NCBI GenBank assembly: GCA_949295905.1
Contig: CASFNA010000003.1
Coordinates: 26,936 to 90,935, forward strand
Reading direction: 5' to 3'
Source: an uncultured Prevotellaceae bacterium
GTDB taxonomy: Bacteria; Bacteroidota; Bacteroidia; Bacteroidales; Bacteroidaceae
DNA length: 64,000 nucleotides
Of the stretch, positions 35,056 through 44,612 are shown one piece after another. Positions within the stretch are counted from its first letter, which is position 1; each line of letters begins with the position of its first letter. A program made the translations under genes and the position numbers. A model generated the notes under the pieces. The model was given only the letters and a program-made list of their open reading frames with translations. It was not told the DNA's origin and did no database searches.

Positions 35056-35925
35056 TCACGATTTTCTGTAGCTCATGGGCGACATGCCGACGTGTTCCTT
35101 GAAGTATTTGCCAAGGAACGACTGGTTGGGGAAGTTCATCTCCCGTGCTATTTCCTTTATGCTTTTGGTGGTGTTGCGCAGCTGCGCGCGCAGCTCCATC
35201 GTGACATAGTTGTCAATCCACTCGTTAGGCGTGCGCCGGCTAACCGTCTTCACCGTCTCCGACAGGTATTTGGGCGTGATGCACATCTGTTCGCCGTACC
35301 ATCCTACGCGCCTCTCCATCTTGTAGTGTTGTTCGACGAGGCGTATGAAGTCGGCGAATATCTTTTCGGCGCGCATCTGCCTTTCGCCCTGGCAGTCGGG
35401 CAGCCTGCGTATGGCGTTGCACAGCTCGCAGACCATGGCCGATATGATGTGCCTCACCACGTCGCGCCGCAGTCCGTTCTCCTCGTCGGTCACCTTTGTC
35501 TTGACGAGGCGGTAGTATTCCATCATGTTCTCGGTTTCGTGAGGGGTGAGGCGGAACACCGGGTGGTTGCGCGAGAATATGATGAGTGACGACAGCTCGT
35601 GTATGTCCTTGAGAACCTCGTGGAAGAAGTCGGGCGACATTATCAGGCCGACGCTGCGCTGGGCCGGGTCTATCAGGTAGCCGTCAACCACCTGGCCGTC
35701 GTGTATTATGAGTACGTCGTTGGGGCCTACGTTGTGTTCCACGGTATTTGCCATGTATTTCGATTCGCCCTCAAGGCACAGGGCCACCACGATGTTGCTG
35801 GTGCGCCCGGGGCCGGTAGGCAGGGGGAAGTCTGTCAGTTTGTCGAAGAGCAGCAGGTCGCCGTCGAGGTGAGCTGTGCCCGTAAGTTCCGCCAAGTCTG
35901 CTATTGACGGTGTAGGTAGTTCCAT
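35056..35925 (-). CDS. AraC-family transcriptional regulator
   Basis: 289 residues from ATG at 35925. The N-terminal half is a cupin-like sensing domain (about 20-170). The C-terminal 100 residues carry two HTH motifs, with TPNEWIDNYVTMELRAQL and SIKEIAREMNFPNQSFLGKYFKEHVG, typical of AraC DNA-binding domains. The frame is open to 36135, but that extension is translated array L5 sequence. A promoter lies 27 bp upstream (-7 TATTTTTG). No clear target gene is adjacent; it sits just past the point where the dcw cluster ends. Confidence 0.88.
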   Translation of the reverse strand: MELPTPSIADLAELTGTAHLDGDLLLFDKLTDFPLPTGPGRTSNIVVALCLEGESKYMANTVEHNVGPNDVLIIHDGQVVDGYLIDPAQRSVGLIMSPDFFHEVLKDIHELSSLIIFSRNHPVFRLTPHETENMMEYYRLVKTKVTDEENGLRRDVVRHIISAMVCELCNAIRRLPDCQGERQMRAEKIFADFIRLVEQHYKMERRVGWYGEQMCITPKYLSETVKTVSRRTPNEWIDNYVTMELRAQLRNTTKSIKEIAREMNFPNQSFLGKYFKEHVGMSPMSYRKS

Positions 35926-35951
35926 ATTTCTTATATTCCGTTCATTTTCGG

Positions 35952-35982
35952 CAAAAATAGCGAATAAATCAATTAGTTCCAA
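35952..35982 (-). promoter_or_regulatory. Promoter of the araC-like gene
   Basis: Minus strand: -33 TTGG (35979-35982), 19-bp spacer, -7 TATTTTTG (35952-35959). This supports the start at 35925. Confidence 0.7.
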
Positions 35983-36119
35983 CTTATATCGGATAAAAAA
36001 CGGCTTTCTGCGGCATAAAAGTGTCTGCCGCCAGGCTTCCCCGGCGCAAGGGGTGTGGTGTCCGTCCGCCCTGCCGCCGTCAGCCGCCGTGCGGCGCGCC
36101 TGTGGAGTGCTGGTTTGCA

Positions 36120-36207
36120 AAAGGCCGTCTTTCACAATGCGAAAGACGGCCTTTTGCGCTGCTGTTTACGGCCTTTTGCATGGTGAAAGGCCGTCTTTTG
36201 CAGCGAG
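36120..36207. repeat. 22-bp unit array L5 (four units)
   Basis: Units at 36120, 36142, 36164 and 36186. The first two form a perfect hairpin, AAAGGCCGTCTTTC against GAAAGACGGCCTTT. The array fills much of the 432-bp gap 35926-36357 between ftsW and the araC-like gene. Confidence 0.9.
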
Positions 36208-36272
36208 GCTGCCATCGTGCCGGGTTCAGGCCTTTTGCGTGCCGTCGGCCCGACGGTGGCTGTATATATGCA

Positions 36273-36308
36273 GGAATGCCGCCCCGTGTGTCGTCGGGGC
36301 GGCATTCC
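36273..36308. other. Perfect 14-bp hairpin downstream of ftsW
   Basis: GGAATGCCGCCCCG and its exact complement with an 8-base loop, 49 bp past the ftsW stop. No T-run follows on the minus strand, so termination of the dcw transcript here is possible but not shown. Confidence 0.6.
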
Positions 36309-36357
36309 GTATGCAGTAGCAGCGGCTTGCGGCCGCAGCCTGGCTGCTTTCGCGCGT

Positions 36358-37623
36358 TCACGCTACGGCTGTGCCCGTAACGTCTTCGTCTTTCTTCTTG
36401 GCTGAGTAGCTTACGCTTAGGATAACGCCGATGTATGCGCAGTTGATTATGGTTGACGTTCCGCCCTTGCTGATGAGCGGCAGCGGCTGGCCGGTGACGG
36501 GCACCAGGCCTACGGCCACGGCCATGTTGAACAGTGCCTGGACAACCAGCAGCATGGCGAAGCCCATGATGAGCAGTGCCGGGAAGGTGTTGGCGCAGCG
36601 GTTGGCGATGGTCGCCGTGCGGAACAGGAGCACGATGTATAGCATACATACGAACACTGCGCCTATCAGGCCCAGCTCTTCTACGATGATGGCGTAGATG
36701 AAGTCGGAGAAGGCTTGCGACAGGAAGTCGCGCTCTACGGAGTTGCCGGGGCCTTTGCCGATGACGTTTGACGAGGCTATGGCTATGTTGGCGTGCGACG
36801 TCTGTGCGTCGCGGCCGTTGATGTCAACGTCCTCCGGTGCCACGTATTCGCTGCTCAGGAAGTTGTCTATGCGCGCTTTCCACGTGTCGAAGCGGTGGAA
36901 CACTTTTTCAATGGCGTTCTCCTTTTCGGGCGCGGCCTGCTCCACCATGGCCTGCTTGGCTCCTTCAGGCTGTTCTTTTTGCTCGTCGTGGCCGAACACC
37001 ATTACCATTGTGACGACGAGGGCGATGGCCAGCGTCACCGCGCCGAGCAGCTTGCCGAGTTGCTGTCCGGGCACTTTGCCTATGAACATCATGAGGAATA
37101 CCACCGTGGCCAGCAGCACCGCCGTTGACAGGTTCTCGACCATGATGAGCGGAATGATGAGCGCACACACCACCATTATGTATTTGAAGGCGCGCTTGTC
37201 GGTGCCGGCCGGCGTCTGCATGGCGCTAAGTATCTGCGCCGTGGCGAGTATTATTGCTCCCTTGGCGAGTTCGGACGGCTGGAACTGGATGCCGAGGAAC
37301 TCTATCCAACGCTGCGAGCCGTTGGTGCTTTCGCCGACGAAGAACACCACGATGAGCAGTATGAGCGAGAGAAGCAGCGCGAACGGCGTCACGATTTTGA
37401 AGTAACGGCACTTTATGTTCATCGTGCATACCATCACCACCACGCCTATCGCCAGCAGCACGCAGTGCTTGAGCACGGGGCCGAGGTAGTTGCCGGTCTT
37501 GAATGACAGGTTGCTCGACGCGCTGAACACCTCGACCACGCTTATCAGGCAGAGGAAGAAGAACACCGTCCAGATGACGGCGTCGCCCTTGAACTTATTT
37601 CCTTGTATCTTGTCTTTGAGCAT
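36358..37623 (-). CDS. ftsW: FtsW, SEDS-family septal peptidoglycan glycosyltransferase
   Basis: 421 residues with about ten membrane segments, the SEDS fold. It polymerises lipid II at the division septum together with FtsI. Conserved features include RWIEFLGIQFQPSELAKGA in the extracytoplasmic loop and VTGQPLPLISKGGTS near the C-terminus. A periplasmic/loop insertion (about residues 215-280, KEQPEGAKQAMVEQAAPEKE) is charged. It is the last gene of the visible dcw cluster. The expected next gene, murG, is absent: an array and a regulator lie there instead. It lies 134 bp after murD. Confidence 0.95.
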   Translation of the reverse strand: MLKDKIQGNKFKGDAVIWTVFFFLCLISVVEVFSASSNLSFKTGNYLGPVLKHCVLLAIGVVVMVCTMNIKCRYFKIVTPFALLLSLILLIVVFFVGESTNGSQRWIEFLGIQFQPSELAKGAIILATAQILSAMQTPAGTDKRAFKYIMVVCALIIPLIMVENLSTAVLLATVVFLMMFIGKVPGQQLGKLLGAVTLAIALVVTMVMVFGHDEQKEQPEGAKQAMVEQAAPEKENAIEKVFHRFDTWKARIDNFLSSEYVAPEDVDINGRDAQTSHANIAIASSNVIGKGPGNSVERDFLSQAFSDFIYAIIVEELGLIGAVFVCMLYIVLLFRTATIANRCANTFPALLIMGFAMLLVVQALFNMAVAVGLVPVTGQPLPLISKGGTSTIINCAYIGVILSVSYSAKKKDEDVTGTAVA

Positions 37624-37635
37624 TTATGACAGTTG

Positions 37636-37743
37636 AGAGTTAAGAATTAAGAGCCGTATTAATTGAGAGTTAAGAATTGAGGGTTAAGAAAATGTGCCTT
37701 GCAGGCAAATCTTACAAAGCATGTATTCTTGATTCTTAACTCT
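37636..37743. repeat. Word-repeat hairpin between murD and ftsW
   Basis: AGAGTTAAGAATTAAG (37636-37651) recurs as AGAGTTAAGAATTGAG (37666-37681), and both pair with CTTGATTCTTAACTCT (37728-37743). It occupies most of the gap inside an otherwise tight gene cluster. Confidence 0.75.
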
Positions 37744-37757
37744 TGATTCTTGATTAT

Positions 37758-39089
37758 TCAAAGCGCCCTGACCAGTGTCTTGAACTGCTCGCCGCGGTCT
37801 TCCATGTTCTTGAACAGGTCGAAGCTGGCGCAGCACGGGCTTAGCAGGACGGTGTCGCCGGGGCGCGCCATCTCGTAGCAGGCCTGCACGCAGTCCTTCA
37901 TCGAGTGCGTGTCGCGCACGGGTATGCCCATCGAGTCGAAGAAGTTGTGCAGCTTCGTGTTGTCAGCTCCAAGGTAGACAAGGCCTGCGCACTTCTCCTT
38001 TACCAGGTCTTTTATGGCGTTGTAGTCGTTGCCCTTGTCCTTTCCGCCGAGAATGAGTATTACCGGCGTCTTCATGCTTTCCAGCGCATACCAGCACGCA
38101 TCGACGTTGGTCGCCTTCGAGTCGTTGACGTATTGCACGCCCGCCACCTTCGTAACCTTCTCCAGGCGGTGCTCCACGCCGGGGAAGTCGCTCAGGCTCT
38201 TGCGTATGTATTCGTTCTTAATCCCGGCCACGTCAGAGGCTATTCCGGCGGCCAGCGAGTTGTATATGTTGTGCTTCCCGGTAAGGCTTAGCTCCTCTTG
38301 CTCCATGTTGAAGGGGGTGGGGCGCTCTATCTTGTACTGCCCTTCCTCTATGTAGCCGATGGAGCCGACCTCTTTCAGTTCGGAGAACGGGTACTGGATG
38401 GCCTTTATGTCATACTTTTTCAGCTCGCGGCGGATAACCGGGTCGTCGTTCCAATAGATGAAGGCGTCGTCCACGGTTTGGTTTTGCAGTATGCGCATCT
38501 TGGCGTCCACGTAGTTCTGCATGCAGTTGTCGTAGCGGTCAAGGTGGTCGGGCGTGATGTTGAGCAGTATGGCTATGTTGGCGCGGAAGTCGTACATGTT
38601 GTCAAGCTGGAACGAGCTAAGCTCGATGACGTAGTATTCGTGCGGCTCCTCGGCCACCTGGAGTGCGAGCGAATTGCCTATGTTGCCGGCCAGCCCGACA
38701 TCGTAACCGGCGCTCTTGAATATGTGGTAGATGAGCGAAGTGGTCGTAGTCTTGCCGTTGCTGCCGGTGATGCAAATCATCTTGGAGTGCGTATAGCGTC
38801 CGGCGAACTCTATTTCGCTGATTATGTGGATGCCTTTCGCCGCGCATTTCGTTACCATCGGCGCGTCACAGGGTATGCCGGGGCTTTTTATTATTTCGTC
38901 GGCGTTGAGGATTTTGTCCTCCGTGTGGTGTCCTTCCTCCCACGCTATGCCGTGCGAGTCGAGCATTTTCTTGTACTTGTCCTTGATGGCCGACATGTCG
39001 GAAACGAACACGTCGAAGCCTTGTTTCTTGGCCAATACGGCGGCTCCTGCGCCGCTTTCTCCTGCTCCGAGTATTACTATGCGTTTCAT
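37758..39089 (-). CDS. murD: MurD, UDP-MurNAc-L-alanine:D-glutamate ligase
   Basis: 443 residues. Cytosolic Mur ligase that adds D-glutamate in peptidoglycan precursor synthesis. N-terminal Rossmann-like UDP-binding domain (VILGAGESGAGAAVLA), central ATPase with ITGSNGKTTTTSLIYHIF, and a C-terminal domain with VNDSKATN and LGGKDKGNDY. Length and motifs are standard. It lies between mraY and ftsW; both flanking gaps hold repeats (G-family pair upstream, word hairpin downstream). Confidence 0.96.
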   Translation of the reverse strand: MKRIVILGAGESGAGAAVLAKKQGFDVFVSDMSAIKDKYKKMLDSHGIAWEEGHHTEDKILNADEIIKSPGIPCDAPMVTKCAAKGIHIISEIEFAGRYTHSKMICITGSNGKTTTTSLIYHIFKSAGYDVGLAGNIGNSLALQVAEEPHEYYVIELSSFQLDNMYDFRANIAILLNITPDHLDRYDNCMQNYVDAKMRILQNQTVDDAFIYWNDDPVIRRELKKYDIKAIQYPFSELKEVGSIGYIEEGQYKIERPTPFNMEQEELSLTGKHNIYNSLAAGIASDVAGIKNEYIRKSLSDFPGVEHRLEKVTKVAGVQYVNDSKATNVDACWYALESMKTPVILILGGKDKGNDYNAIKDLVKEKCAGLVYLGADNTKLHNFFDSMGIPVRDTHSMKDCVQACYEMARPGDTVLLSPCCASFDLFKNMEDRGEQFKTLVRAL

Positions 39090-39102
39090 GTTGTCTGTGT
39101 TA

Positions 39103-39205
39103 AGCCCCCTCCCTGCCTCCCCGAGGGGAGGGGCAAAGTTTCTTTTGTTGCTGTTCTTTCTTCATTCTGGCAAGCTCCTCCCCTCGGGGAGGCAGGGAGG
39201 GGGCT
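39103..39205. repeat. Inverted pair of G-family palindromes between mraY and murD
   Basis: Copies at 39103-39134 and 39174-39205 in opposite orientation around 39 bp. They occupy nearly all of the 122-bp gap inside the dcw cluster. Confidence 0.88.
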
Positions 39206-39211
39206 CTTTTT

Positions 39212-40483
39212 TTATCTGACTTTCAATGTTATTATGGTAAGTGCCGCGAGGATTATGGTTACAATCCAGAAGCGTATGGTGATTTTCGACTCGTGTACCG
39301 CGCCCTTGGGCTTCTTGAACAGGTACTTGATTTCGGGGTCTAGTTGTGCGTCCTGCGTGCGGAACGTGTCGTGCAGCGGTGCGCGCTTGAACATGCGCTG
39401 CTTCACTCCGCGGCGCGTTCCGAGCTTGGCGTACCACACTTGCATGATTACGCTCAGGCTCTCCACGAAGAATATGCCGCACAGTATGGGCAGCATCAGC
39501 TCTTTGTGGATGATGATTGCGCAGACGGCTATTATGCCGCCGATGGTGAGCGAGCCGGTGTCGCCCATGAAGATTTGCGCCGGGTAGGCGTTGTACCAGA
39601 GGAAACCTATGAGCGCGCCGACGAACGCACACATGAACACCACAAGCTCCTGCGAGCCCGGGATGTACATAATGTTGAGGTAGGCGGCGTATTCTATGTG
39701 GCTCGACACATAGGCGAATATGCCCAGGGCGACGCCTATTATGGCCGAGTTGCCGGCGCACATGCCGTCCATTCCGTCGTTAAGGTTGGCTCCGTTCGAC
39801 ACCGCCGTCACCACGAATATTGTCATTATGACGAACAGCACCCATCCGGCGGCCGTCTTGTACTTGCCGCAGAAGCCCATCAGGTTGGCGTAGTCGAGGT
39901 TATGCCCTTTGACAAAGGGGATGGTGGTCTTGAGCGACTTTTGCGCCTCCGGCCTGTGTTTCACTACTATTTCCTGTCCGTCCTGCTTCTCGATGGCGAG
40001 GTTTTCGTTGATTTTGGCGTCGGGACTGTACCACAGGATGAGGCCTACGATTAGTCCGATGCTGATTTGTCCCACGATTTTGAAGCGTCCCGGCAGGCCT
40101 TCCTTGTTGCGCCGGAAGATTTTGATGTAGTCGTCCATGCCGCCGAGGAAGCCGAGCCAGAGCGTAGTGACAATCATCAGTATGAGGTAGATGTTGCGCA
40201 TGCGGCCCAGCAGGAGCACGGGTACGAGTATGGCTACGATGATGATTACGCCGCCCATCGACGGCACCCCGATTTTCTGAACGCCGAAGGGGTCGATTTT
40301 GGCGTCGCGCTGCGTTTCGGTGATTTGCTTGCCTTTGAGGTACTTTATGAACTTTTCGCCGAACCATGCCGAGATGACCAGCGCCAGGATTAGCGCCAGC
40401 AGCGAGCGGAACGATATGTAGCCCCACATGTGGGCGCCGGGGATGCCGAACTGTTCCAAGAACCGGAATAGGTAGTATAACAT
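39212..40483 (-). CDS. mraY: MraY, phospho-MurNAc-pentapeptide translocase
   Basis: 423 residues with about ten membrane helices. It transfers phospho-MurNAc-pentapeptide to undecaprenyl phosphate to make lipid I. The motifs are GVPSMGGVIII, NLNDGMDGMCAGN and FMGDTGSLTIGG, which hold the catalytic aspartates. It is longer than E. coli MraY (360) because of a soluble insertion at about residues 155-205 (INENLAIEKQDGQEIVVKHR), which is usual for Bacteroidales. It lies in the dcw cluster between murE and murD. Confidence 0.95.
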   Translation of the reverse strand: MLYYLFRFLEQFGIPGAHMWGYISFRSLLALILALVISAWFGEKFIKYLKGKQITETQRDAKIDPFGVQKIGVPSMGGVIIIVAILVPVLLLGRMRNIYLILMIVTTLWLGFLGGMDDYIKIFRRNKEGLPGRFKIVGQISIGLIVGLILWYSPDAKINENLAIEKQDGQEIVVKHRPEAQKSLKTTIPFVKGHNLDYANLMGFCGKYKTAAGWVLFVIMTIFVVTAVSNGANLNDGMDGMCAGNSAIIGVALGIFAYVSSHIEYAAYLNIMYIPGSQELVVFMCAFVGALIGFLWYNAYPAQIFMGDTGSLTIGGIIAVCAIIIHKELMLPILCGIFFVESLSVIMQVWYAKLGTRRGVKQRMFKRAPLHDTFRTQDAQLDPEIKYLFKKPKGAVHESKITIRFWIVTIILAALTIITLKVR

Positions 40484-40487
40484 GCTT

Positions 40488-40700
40488 TTTTAGAAGTTAA
40501 AGAAGTTATGTTCAGAAGTTAAAGAAGTTATATAAGTTATCGCTCGCCGCGCTCGCTTAGGAGTTAAAGGGCGTATGCCTTGCCGTTCGGGCGTTGCTTG
40601 ATTTTTACTTGTTAATTTTTAATTTCTCAACTTGCATGCGGCAGCTTTGCCGTCCTTTGTTGTTTAATTTTTACTTGTTAATTTTTAATTTTCCAACTTG
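40488..40700. repeat. AT-rich direct repeats between murE and mraY
   Basis: AGAAGTTAAAGAAGTTAT is repeated at about 40491 and 40513, and ACTTGTTAATTTTTAATTT is repeated at about 40610 and 40672. Together with L6 and the elements to 40970 they fill a 499-bp gap in which no gene is seen. Confidence 0.75.
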
Positions 40701-40717
40701 TGGTCTTTCGCCTTGTA

Positions 40718-40783
40718 AAAGGCGGCCTTTTGGCGACCGAAAGACGGCCTTTCGCGGTCTCGTTCATGGCCTTTTGCAAAGCC
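40718..40783. repeat. 22-bp unit array L6 (three full units)
   Basis: Units at 40718, 40740 and 40762, with a degenerate unit before them starting near 40696 (TGGTCTTTCG core). Confidence 0.85.
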
Positions 40784-40827
40784 GCTGATTATCAGCGGAT
40801 TGCCGGGCGGCCTGCATTGCCGTTTTT

Positions 40828-40915
40828 ATTTGGCTTATTTGGCTCATCAGGCTTATTGGGCTTATAAGCCCTAATGAGCCCAATGGACCAAATAAGCCCA
40901 ACGGGCCTGATGAGC
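40828..40915. repeat. GGCTTATT word hairpin upstream of mraY
   Basis: Variants of GGCTTATT and GGCTCAT on one side pair with AATAAGCC and ATGAGCC on the other, around GGGCTTATAAGCCC. The same words form another hairpin at 54297-54368 between unrelated genes. Confidence 0.75.
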
Positions 40916-40936
40916 CATTGCCGCAAGTGCAATCCA

Positions 40937-40970
40937 AGCTCCTCCCCTCGGGGAGGGTGGGAGGGGGCTG
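40937..40970 (-). repeat. Single G-family palindrome just downstream of murE
   Basis: One copy of the CCTCCCC/GGGGAGG repeat, 12 bp past the murE stop. It could form a stem in the transcript. Confidence 0.8.
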
Positions 40971-40982
40971 TTTGCCGTCTGG

Positions 40983-42437
40983 TTACTGCTCCGCGAATAT
41001 CTCCTTGAGCACCTCCTTGTCGTCGAAGTGATGCTTCACGCCTTGTATTTCCTGGTAGTTCTCGTGCCCCTTGCCGGCCACGAGCACTACGTCGCCCTTT
41101 TCCGCCATCATGCAGGCGGCGCGTATGGCCTCGCGGCGGTCTACGATGCTGACTACCTTTTTCATCTGTTTCGCGTCGAGTCCGGCCAGCATGTCGTTGA
41201 TGATAGCCTGCGGCTCTTCGAAGCGTGGGTTGTCGCTCGTGATGATTACGCGGTCGCTCTGCTTCACGGCTTCCTGCGCCATGATGGGGCGTTTGCCCTT
41301 GTCGCGGTTGCCGCCGGCACCGCATACGGTTATCACCTTACCCTTGCCGCCCAGCACTTCGTGTATTGCCTTGAGCACGTTTTCCAGCGCGTCGGGCGTA
41401 TGCGCGTAGTCTACGATGGCCGTGTAGCCCTCTGGCGAGTGCACGGGGTCGAGCCTTCCGCTCACGCTGTGCAGCGTGCTCATGGCCACGAGCACGTCTT
41501 CCTTGTCCTGCCCGAGCATCACCGCCGCGCCGTATACGGCCAGCAGGTTGCTCACGTTGAACTTGCCGATGAACTGTACGCCCACCTCGCGGCCGTCAAT
41601 CTCGAGGTACATGCCGCCGAAGTGGCACTCAAGAATCTTGGCGCGGAAGTCGGCCATGCGCTGCGTGGAGTATGTCTTGACCGTCGCCTTGGTGTTTTGC
41701 ACCATCACGAGGCCGTTCTTGTCGTCGGCGTTTGTTATGGCGAAAGAGCCTTTTGGCAGGCCGTCGAAGAAGGCCTTTTTGGCGTTGCGGTAGTTCTCGA
41801 ACGTCTTGTGGTAGTCCAGGTGGTCGCGCGTAAGGTTGGTGAATATGCCCCCGGCGAACTTCAGTCCGCCTATTCGCTTCTGCGCTATGGCGTGCGAGCT
41901 GCACTCCATGAAGGCGTACTGGCATCCGGCTTCCACCATGCGGCCGAGCAGCTGGTTAAGCTCGATGGGGTCGGGGGTGGTGTGCGTGGTGGGCAACTGC
42001 TCGTCCTCGATGTAGTTGCACACGGTAGACAGCAGTCCGCAGCGGTAGCCCAGCTTGCGGAACATATTATATAATAAGGTGGCGATGGTGGTCTTTCCGT
42101 TGGTTCCCGTCACGCCTACGAGCTTCAGTTTGCGCGAAGGGTCGCCGTAGAACGCCGTCGCCACTTCGCCCACTGCGTCTTCCGTCGATGCCACCTGCAC
42201 GTAAGTTACGCCATCGGCAGTCTCCTCCGGCATGTCCTCGCACAGTATGGCGGCCGCCCCCTGGGCCACGGCCTTTGGTATGAACGTGTGCCCGTCCACT
42301 TGCGTTCCGCGCATCGCCACGAACAGGTGGCCGCGTTCCACGCGTCGCGAGTCGATGTCAACGCCCGTTATTTCCACATCCGTGCCGCCCGTAACGCCTG
42401 TCGGGCGGATGTTCTTAATCAGCTCTTCCAGTATCAT
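40983..42437 (-). CDS. murE: MurE, UDP-MurNAc-tripeptide synthetase (meso-DAP adding)
   Basis: 484 residues. It adds the third amino acid of the peptidoglycan stem peptide. ATPase motif [16 protein letters not shown], acyl-adduct region [12 protein letters not shown], and the signature SDNPRFEEP; the DNPR motif marks meso-diaminopimelate specificity rather than lysine. All three Mur domains are present and length is standard. It starts 12 bp after ftsI and is followed by a 499-bp repeat-filled gap before mraY. Confidence 0.96.
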   Translation of the reverse strand: MILEELIKNIRPTGVTGGTDVEITGVDIDSRRVERGHLFVAMRGTQVDGHTFIPKAVAQGAAAILCEDMPEETADGVTYVQVASTEDAVGEVATAFYGDPSRKLKLVGVTGTNGKTTIATLLYNMFRKLGYRCGLLSTVCNYIEDEQLPTTHTTPDPIELNQLLGRMVEAGCQYAFMECSSHAIAQKRIGGLKFAGGIFTNLTRDHLDYHKTFENYRNAKKAFFDGLPKGSFAITNADDKNGLVMVQNTKATVKTYSTQRMADFRAKILECHFGGMYLEIDGREVGVQFIGKFNVSNLLAVYGAAVMLGQDKEDVLVAMSTLHSVSGRLDPVHSPEGYTAIVDYAHTPDALENVLKAIHEVLGGKGKVITVCGAGGNRDKGKRPIMAQEAVKQSDRVIITSDNPRFEEPQAIINDMLAGLDAKQMKKVVSIVDRREAIRAACMMAEKGDVVLVAGKGHENYQEIQGVKHHFDDKEVLKEIFAEQ

Positions 42438-42449
42438 GCTTGTATGGTT

Positions 42450-44612
42450 TTATAGTTCCAGGTTGAGTGTGCAAGCCTCGCCCTTCCTTATCTTGTGCCC
42501 CGGCGGCAGGCTCTGCTTCTTCACCTTGCCGCGTCCGTAGAGCCTTACTTTCACTCCGCGGCTCTCGAGGACGTACACTGCGTCGCGCGCTCCCATGCCG
42601 CTCACGTCGGGCACGGTGCCCTCCGCATAGCCGGTTCCGCGCGTCAGGGTCACCGCCTTGCCGTCGTTCTCGGCCTTACCCCATATAGATTTGCCGCCCA
42701 CATGCTGCCAATCCCACGTCTTCCTGGCGTTCACGCCTAAGTATCTGAGCACATGGTCGGCTGCGGCGAGGTTCCCGTTCTTCACGTCGGGCACCAGTAC
42801 GGACAGCGAGTCGCGGGCGTCGGCCACGTCGAGTTTGAGGCTTTGCGCCATGATTCCTTCCGCTATGTTGTGGAATACAAGCGCGCTGAAGCCGCTCGAA
42901 GCCGGCAGTCCCGGCCTTTGTATGCACACTATGCAGCTGTATCGCGGCGCGTCGGCCGGGAAGAAGCCAACGAAGCTGAGCAGATAGTTCATCGTTCCGC
43001 TCTTGTAACCTGCCGCGCCCTTCGATATCTGGGCTGTTCCCGTCTTGCCTGCGACCTTGAACGAAGTCGAGCCTGCCTTCTTTCCGAGGCCCTGGCTGAC
43101 AACATGCTCAAGTATGGTGGTTATTTCGCGCAGTGTCTTTTCCTTGCAGATGCTCTGCTTTACCACCTGCGGCGGGAACTCTTGGATTACCTGTCCGTCC
43201 TTCATCACGGCCTTGACGAAGCGCGGACGCATCATCGTGCCGCCGTTGGCGATGGCGTTGTAGAACGTAAGTGTCGAGATTGGAGGTACTTGTGTCTCGT
43301 AACCTATGCTCATCCAGGGCAACGCCGTCTTGCTCCAATTGGTGTATTGGCCGCGCTTGTTCTTCTTAGGCATGCGGATGCGGGGCGGCGCATAGCCCAC
43401 GATGGGCAGCTTCAGGTCTTCGCGCATACCGATGCGGTCAAGGCCCTGGACAAACTTTTCGGGGTTCTTTCCGTAGTATTTGTCGATTATGCGGCTTACT
43501 CCGATGTTCGAGCTGTATTCCAGCGTCTGCGGCAGAGTGAGCACCTGGTAGCCTCCGCGGTGCCAGTTGTGGTCGCGCATCTTGGCTCCGTACATGTCCC
43601 AAATTCCGCTGCCGGTGTCTACCGTGTACGTGGTGTCTACCACTCCGTCGTCCAGCGCCACCATGAGCGACGCCGTCTTGAACACCGAGCCGGGCTCGAG
43701 CAGGTCGGAAACGGCGCTGTTCTTGATTTCATAATACTCCCCGTCGGCGCATTTCGTCATGTTCACTATGGCCTTGATGTCGCCTGTTTTCACCTCCATC
43801 ACTACCGCGACGCCCACGTTCCCGTTGATAAGTTTCAGCTCGTCTACGAGCGAACGCTCGGCAAGGTCTTGTATGTTGACGTCGATTGTGGTTACGATGT
43901 CGGCGCCGTTGACGGGGTCTTGTATGGTGATGTCAAGGAATTCGCTGCGCACTTTCTGGCGGCTTATCTTGCCCATTTTGCCCCTTAGGATTGAGTCGTA
44001 CGACAGTTCGAGGCCGAACTGCGCCGTGTCCTTCGCTCCGTAAAGGTCGCCTATGGTGCGCTTTGCCAGCGAACCGAAGGGGCGTTGGCGTGCGTTGAAC
44101 TTCTCGTAGTGGAATCCGCCCTTGTTGGCCGACAGGCAGAACACGGGTAGCTTCTTTACTTCGGAGAACGTGTTGTAGCTTACGCGCTTGCGCCATACCG
44201 GCCAGTGGCGGCTGCCCTTGGTGCGGCCTTCCTCAAGATGCTTCTTGAATTCCGCCGCCGTCTTGGTCGGGAAGATTTCGTGCAGGCCGTTGCATATGCT
44301 GTCAACCTTTGCCTCCCAAAGCGAGTCGCGCTGCTCGTTCTCGTCGCCTCCGGCCTTGAAGTCCATGTACATGCGGAATTCGGGCAGCGAACTGGCCATC
44401 AGCCGTCCGTCGCAACTTAGTATGTTGCCGCGCACGGGCTTTACGTCTACGCTGTCGCGGGTGAGCCTTGAGGCCACTTCGAGCCAGTATTCGCGCTCCA
44501 CGGTGGATATGTAGACCACCTTTATGAGCACCAACACCGCGAATACCAGCATGGCATAGGCCACTACCTTGTACCGCTTGATAACCTTTTTCCTGTCAAA
44601 CATGCTACTCAT
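42450..44612 (-). CDS. ftsI: FtsI/PBP3-type transpeptidase with C-terminal PASTA domain
   Basis: 720 residues. Short cytosolic start, one membrane anchor (about 16-37), a dimerisation domain, and a transpeptidase domain with nucleophile S309 in GSVFK, the second motif in YSSN and KTG in VAGKTGTAQIS. One PASTA domain ends the protein (TVPDVSGMGARDAVYVLE). It cross-links septal peptidoglycan, working with FtsW and FtsL from the same cluster. The PASTA tail is common in Bacteroidota FtsI homologues. Its first codons overlap the end of ftsL by 8 bp, indicating translational coupling. Confidence 0.94.
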   Translation of the reverse strand: MSSMFDRKKVIKRYKVVAYAMLVFAVLVLIKVVYISTVEREYWLEVASRLTRDSVDVKPVRGNILSCDGRLMASSLPEFRMYMDFKAGGDENEQRDSLWEAKVDSICNGLHEIFPTKTAAEFKKHLEEGRTKGSRHWPVWRKRVSYNTFSEVKKLPVFCLSANKGGFHYEKFNARQRPFGSLAKRTIGDLYGAKDTAQFGLELSYDSILRGKMGKISRQKVRSEFLDITIQDPVNGADIVTTIDVNIQDLAERSLVDELKLINGNVGVAVVMEVKTGDIKAIVNMTKCADGEYYEIKNSAVSDLLEPGSVFKTASLMVALDDGVVDTTYTVDTGSGIWDMYGAKMRDHNWHRGGYQVLTLPQTLEYSSNIGVSRIIDKYYGKNPEKFVQGLDRIGMREDLKLPIVGYAPPRIRMPKKNKRGQYTNWSKTALPWMSIGYETQVPPISTLTFYNAIANGGTMMRPRFVKAVMKDGQVIQEFPPQVVKQSICKEKTLREITTILEHVVSQGLGKKAGSTSFKVAGKTGTAQISKGAAGYKSGTMNYLLSFVGFFPADAPRYSCIVCIQRPGLPASSGFSALVFHNIAEGIMAQSLKLDVADARDSLSVLVPDVKNGNLAAADHVLRYLGVNARKTWDWQHVGGKSIWGKAENDGKAVTLTRGTGYAEGTVPDVSGMGARDAVYVLESRGVKVRLYGRGKVKKQSLPPGHKIRKGEACTLNLEL

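Noticed and set aside
35926-36135. N-terminal extension of the AraC regulator
   Set aside because: It contains the promoter and part of array L5; the ATG at 35925 fits the family length.
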